A stretch of DNA of 7,966 nucleotides. It comes from Actinomycetes bacterium. GTDB lineage: Bacteria; Actinomycetota; Actinomycetes; Actinomycetales; Cellulomonadaceae. Where the stretch lies: assembly GCA_023425905.1 (NCBI GenBank), contig JAFABT010000057.1, positions 1 to 7,966 of the forward strand, given 5' to 3'. Positions 5,629 through 7,966 of this stretch are shown one piece after another. Below the pieces are notes generated by a model. It was not told the origin of the DNA. It saw only the letters and a program-made list of their open reading frames with translations, and ran no database searches. The position numbers and the translations under genes were made by a program. The first letter of the stretch is position 1, and each line of letters opens with the position of its first letter.

Positions 5629-6591
5629 GTGCGAGCCATCTGGAAGGGCGCGGTCGCGTTCGGGCTCGTCAACGTGCCCGTCAAGCTCTATGCCGCGACC
5701 GGTCAGCACGACGTGCCGCTCCACCAGGTGCACGAGGAGGACGGTGGGCGGATCCGCTACCGCAAGACGTGCAGCGCGTGCGGCGAGGTCGTCGCGCAGG
5801 ACCAGATCGCGAAGGGCTACGAGACCGACGACGGCGGGCTCGTCGTCCTCACCGACGAGGACCTCGAGGCGCTGCCGCTCGCAACCGGGCGGGAGATCTC
5901 CGTGCTGTCCTTCGTGCCACGGGAGCAGATCGACACGATCCTGCTCGACTCGACGTACTACCTCGAGCCCGACCGCACGGCCGCGAAGCCGTACCGGCTG
6001 CTGAGCGCGGCCCTCGAGGACACCGACCGGGTCGCCGTGACGAAGGTCGCGCTGCGGCGGCGGGAGTCCATGGCGCTGCTCACGGTGCGCGACGGGGTGC
6101 TGTGCCTGCAGACGCTGCTGTGGCCCGACGAGGTGCGCGAGCCCGACTTCCCCGCGCTCGACGGCGACGTCGACCTGTCGAGGCAGGAGATGGCGATGGC
6201 GTCCTCGCTCATCGAGTCGCTCGCCGCGGACTTCGACCCGGGCGAGTTCGAGGACGCCTACCAGTCGGCGCTCACGCAGCTCGTCGAGGAGAAGGCCGCG
6301 AGCGGGACGACGCGTCGCACGCAGGAGCCCTCGCAGGAGGCGTCCGAGGGCGGCGAGGTCGTCGACCTGCTCGCCGCGCTGCGCCGAAGCGTCGAGAACG
6401 CGTCCAAGAAGACGGGCGGGGCGGCGTCGGCGTCGGCGTCGAAGGCCACCGCGGCGAAGACGTCGGCCGCGAAGGCCCCCGCGAAGACGACGGCCTCGAG
6501 GAAGGCCCCTGCGAAGAAGGCCGCGGCGAAGAAGTCGGCCGCGTCCTCCCGCACGGCGAAGAAGACGGCGAGCAAGAAGGCGGCGTCCTGA
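5629..6591 (+). CDS. ku: Non-homologous end-joining protein Ku
   Basis: This 320-residue bacterial Ku forms a homodimeric ring that slides onto double-strand break ends and recruits LigD. The N-terminus MRAIWKGAVAFGLVNVPVKLY is diagnostic and sets the start at GTG 5629. The core beta-barrel and bridge region runs to about residue 225, with LLDSTYYLEPD (105-115), KPYRLL (120-125), LQTLLWPDEVR (160-170) and FEDAYQSALTQLVEEK (207-222). GGEVVDLLAALRRS (241-254) is the conserved short helix seen near the C-terminus of many bacterial Ku proteins. From about 259 to 320 the protein is a disordered tail rich in Lys, Ala, Ser and Thr. A CSAC pair (Cys48, Cys51) is present. Together with the PHP gene 2 bp downstream it forms an operon; ligD is on the other strand beyond the chemoreceptor. 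Confidence 0.97.
   Translation: MRAIWKGAVAFGLVNVPVKLYAATGQHDVPLHQVHEEDGGRIRYRKTCSACGEVVAQDQIAKGYETDDGGLVVLTDEDLEALPLATGREISVLSFVPREQIDTILLDSTYYLEPDRTAAKPYRLLSAALEDTDRVAVTKVALRRRESMALLTVRDGVLCLQTLLWPDEVREPDFPALDGDVDLSRQEMAMASSLIESLAADFDPGEFEDAYQSALTQLVEEKAASGTTRRTQEPSQEASEGGEVVDLLAALRRSVENASKKTGGAASASASKATAAKTSAAKAPAKTTASRKAPAKKAAAKKSAASSRTAKKTASKKAAS
6403..6588 (+). repeat. Low-complexity Lys/Ala-rich tail region of Ku
   Basis: Codons for residues 259-320 form a degenerate repeat of AAG and GCG/GCC/TCG triplets, encoding units such as KAPAKK, KKAAAKK and AKKTASKK. It resembles histone H1-like or mycobacterial-type Ku tails that bind DNA non-specifically. The repeat is imperfect and remains in frame. 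Confidence 0.75.
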
Positions 6592-6593
6592 GC

Positions 6594-7676
6594 GTGACGC
6601 CGCGCGCACCCGGCCCCGGGCCGGACACCGAGGACCCCGACGAGACCCAGGTTCGCGTCGTCGCCCACCTGCGCCGCGTCGCCGGGCTGCTCGAGCGGAC
6701 GCAGGCCTCCGCATACCGGTCAGCCGCCTTTCGCACCGCCGCGGCGCGCCTCGAGCAGGTCAAGGCGAGCGACCTCGCCCGCCTCGTCGCGTCGGGCCGG
6801 CTCACCGACCTCTCCGGCGTCGGGGAGCGCACCGCGCACGAGGCGATGCTCGCGGCGTCCGACGCACCCAGCCCGTACCTCGCCGAGCTCGAGGCGACCC
6901 TCCCCGACCACCCCGCACCCGTGCGCGAGCTCGCGGCCCGGCTCCGCGGCGACCTGCACAGTCACACCGACGCATCCGACGGCACCGCGCCGCTCCAGGA
7001 GATGGTGCTCGCGGCGCTCGAGCTCGGCCACGAGTACCTCGCGGTCACCGACCACTCGCCGCGGCTCACCGTCGCGCACGGGCTCGACGCCGCCCGGCTG
7101 CGGCGACAGGTCGATGAGGTGCGCCGCCTCGACGCGGCCGTCGCGCCGTTCCGGGTGCTCACCGGGATCGAGGTCGACATCCTCCCCGACGGGTCCCTCG
7201 ACCAGGACGAGTCACTGCTCGCCGAGCTCGACGTCGTCGTCGCCTCGGTGCACTCCGAGCTCGCGATGAGCGCCGGGGCGATGACGCGGCGACTGCTCCG
7301 GGCCGTGTCGAACCCGCACGTCGACGTGCTCGGTCACTGCACGGGGCGGACGGTGGCCGGCGGGCGCCGGGCCCGGGGCCGCGGGCGCGCGGAGAGCACC
7401 TTCGACCGGGCCGAGGTCGTCGCGGCGTGCGCCGAGCACGGCACCGCGGTCGAGGTGAACTCACGGCCCGACCGGTTGGACCCGCCGCAGGACGTCCTGG
7501 CCCTCGTCGCCGAGGCCGGGGCGCTCGTGAGCGTCGACTCGGACGCGCACGCGCCGGGCGAGCTCGGCTGGCAGGACAACGGCTGCGCGATGGTGCTCGC
7601 CGCGGGGATCGACCCGGACCGGGTCGTCACGACGTGGGACGTCGACCGGCTGCTGGGGTGGACCGGTCGGAGGTGA
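6594..7676 (+). CDS. PHP-family metal phosphoesterase with PolX-like helix-hairpin-helix N-terminus
   Basis: This 360-residue protein starts at GTG 6594, 2 bp after the ku stop; AAGAAGG about 13 nt upstream is a loose ribosome site. Residues 20-105 resemble the N-terminal region of bacterial X-family DNA polymerases: LLERTQASAYRSAAFRTAA (32-50) and a helix-hairpin-helix TDLSGVGERTAHEA (71-84). Residues 118-350 form a PHP domain with its metal ligands: DLHSHTDASDG (His122, His124, Asp129), VTDHS (Asp153, His154), GIEVDIL (Glu193), SVHSE (His220), GHCTG (His248) and DSDAHA (Asp317, His319). No polymerase palm lies between the two parts; the HhH leads almost straight into PHP. PHP domains of PolX act as 3'-5' exonuclease and 3'-end phosphoesterase; others are histidinol phosphatases, a common but unlikely label here given the HhH and the ku operon. 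A role in cleaning DNA ends for joining is inference. Confidence 0.88.
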   Translation: MTPRAPGPGPDTEDPDETQVRVVAHLRRVAGLLERTQASAYRSAAFRTAAARLEQVKASDLARLVASGRLTDLSGVGERTAHEAMLAASDAPSPYLAELEATLPDHPAPVRELAARLRGDLHSHTDASDGTAPLQEMVLAALELGHEYLAVTDHSPRLTVAHGLDAARLRRQVDEVRRLDAAVAPFRVLTGIEVDILPDGSLDQDESLLAELDVVVASVHSELAMSAGAMTRRLLRAVSNPHVDVLGHCTGRTVAGGRRARGRGRAESTFDRAEVVAACAEHGTAVEVNSRPDRLDPPQDVLALVAEAGALVSVDSDAHAPGELGWQDNGCAMVLAAGIDPDRVVTTWDVDRLLGWTGRR

Positions 7677-7698
7677 GGGGCGCGTCTGGGGGCGGCCG

Positions 7699-7966
7699 TC
7701 AGGTCGCGGGCGTCCCCGGCACGGGCTGCTGCGCGAGGTCGTCGACCGCCGGGCCCTCGAGCAGTGCGCCGTCGGGGGCGAAGCGCGAGCCGTGCAGCGG
7801 GCAGTCCCACGTCCGTTCGGCGTCGTTCCAGGAGAGCAGGCCGCCCAGGTGCGGGCAGGTCGCGGAGACGGCGCACGTGCGCCCGTCGACGGTCGAGACG
7901 CCGACGGGGCGGACGGCGCCGCCGACGACGCGCCCCTCGCCCTCGACGGGCGTCGCCGCGTCGGCG
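7699..7966 (-). CDS. Rieske [2Fe-2S] domain, C-terminal end of a probable FAD-dependent oxidoreductase (5' partial)
   Basis: On the minus strand the frame is open from the right edge of the window to a TGA at 7701-7699, giving 88 visible residues. It contains a full Rieske cluster site: CPHLGG and, 16 residues further on, CPLHGSRF, providing the two Cys and two His ligands, followed by GALLEGPAVDDL. This pattern (VRPVGV, then the two cluster boxes, then LEGPAVDDL near the C-terminus) is typical of actinobacterial FAD-dependent oxidoreductases of the DAO type that carry a C-terminal Rieske domain. A free-standing Rieske protein cannot be excluded because the rest lies outside the window. It is convergent with the PHP gene, with only 22 bp between the stops and no clear hairpin there. 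Confidence 0.85.
   Translation of the reverse strand, partial: ADAATPVEGEGRVVGGAVRPVGVSTVDGRTCAVSATCPHLGGLLSWNDAERTWDCPLHGSRFAPDGALLEGPAVDDLAQQPVPGTPAT

Noticed and set aside
3962..6004. A 680-codon plus-strand frame antisense to the chemoreceptor and running into ku
   Set aside because: It is Arg/Asp/Gly-rich low-complexity sequence, mirror of the coding strand, with no recognisable domain; MCP and Ku are certain on their own frames.
6258..6668. Minus-strand frame rich in Ala/Phe opposite the Ku tail, resembling a membrane protein
   Set aside because: The hydrophobic look comes from reading AAG/GCG codons of the Ku tail in reverse; no ribosome site or family match.
5350..6714. A 454-codon minus-strand frame opposite ku
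   Set aside because: It is composed of Arg/Gly/Leu repeats mirroring the Ku tail and core, and the start and stop do not respect gene borders.
6594..7676. Histidinol phosphatase of the HisK type as the identity of the PHP protein
   Set aside because: The N-terminal helix-hairpin-helix region and the ku operon point to DNA, and no histidine biosynthesis gene is nearby.

Overview
The window is very GC-rich, densely coding DNA with GTG starts, stop-start overlaps and strong third-position G/C bias. Gene content (a LigD/Ku end-joining pair, a CHASE3 chemoreceptor, a CDGSH protein, a Rieske-tailed oxidoreductase) suggests a chromosomal segment of a motile actinobacterium. Cellulomonas or a relative in Micrococcales is my best guess; this is an inference from composition and protein style, as no rRNA or tRNA is present. 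I see no insertion sequence, CRISPR array, tRNA, rRNA or phage gene.

Layout from left to right. (1) 2-1173, plus strand: a two-gene operon of a haem-oxygenase-like diiron/iron redox enzyme (5' end outside the window) and a small CDGSH [2Fe-2S] protein, overlapping by 4 bp. (2) 1178-1231: a long hairpin between convergent genes, probably a bidirectional terminator. (3) 1284-1643, minus: a small YtxH-type membrane-anchored protein. (4) 1734-3677, minus: a LigD of ligase-polymerase (LIG-POL) architecture with no phosphoesterase domain. (5) 3687-3726: a perfect 16-bp hairpin between the chemoreceptor stop and the LigD start. (6) 3731-5389, minus: a CHASE3-HAMP methyl-accepting chemotaxis protein. 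(7) 5390-5628: a 239-bp divergent control region. (8) 5629-7676, plus: Ku with a Lys/Ala-rich tail, followed 2 bp later by a PHP-family phosphoesterase with an N-terminal PolX-like helix-hairpin-helix region but no polymerase palm. (9) 7699-7966, minus: the C-terminal end of a Rieske-containing protein, probably an FAD-dependent oxidoreductase.

The functional core is a bacterial non-homologous end-joining locus. Ku binds DNA ends, and LigD supplies gap filling and ligation. LigD lacks the 3'-phosphoesterase module found in the mycobacterial and Pseudomonas enzymes, while a PHP-type metal phosphoesterase is apparently co-transcribed with Ku. I infer that this PHP protein may do the missing 3'-end processing. 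A chemoreceptor sits between ligD and ku, so the two halves of the pathway are separated by a gene of unrelated function. The second item of interest is the haem-oxygenase-like enzyme coupled to a CDGSH protein, whose substrate cannot be told from sequence.
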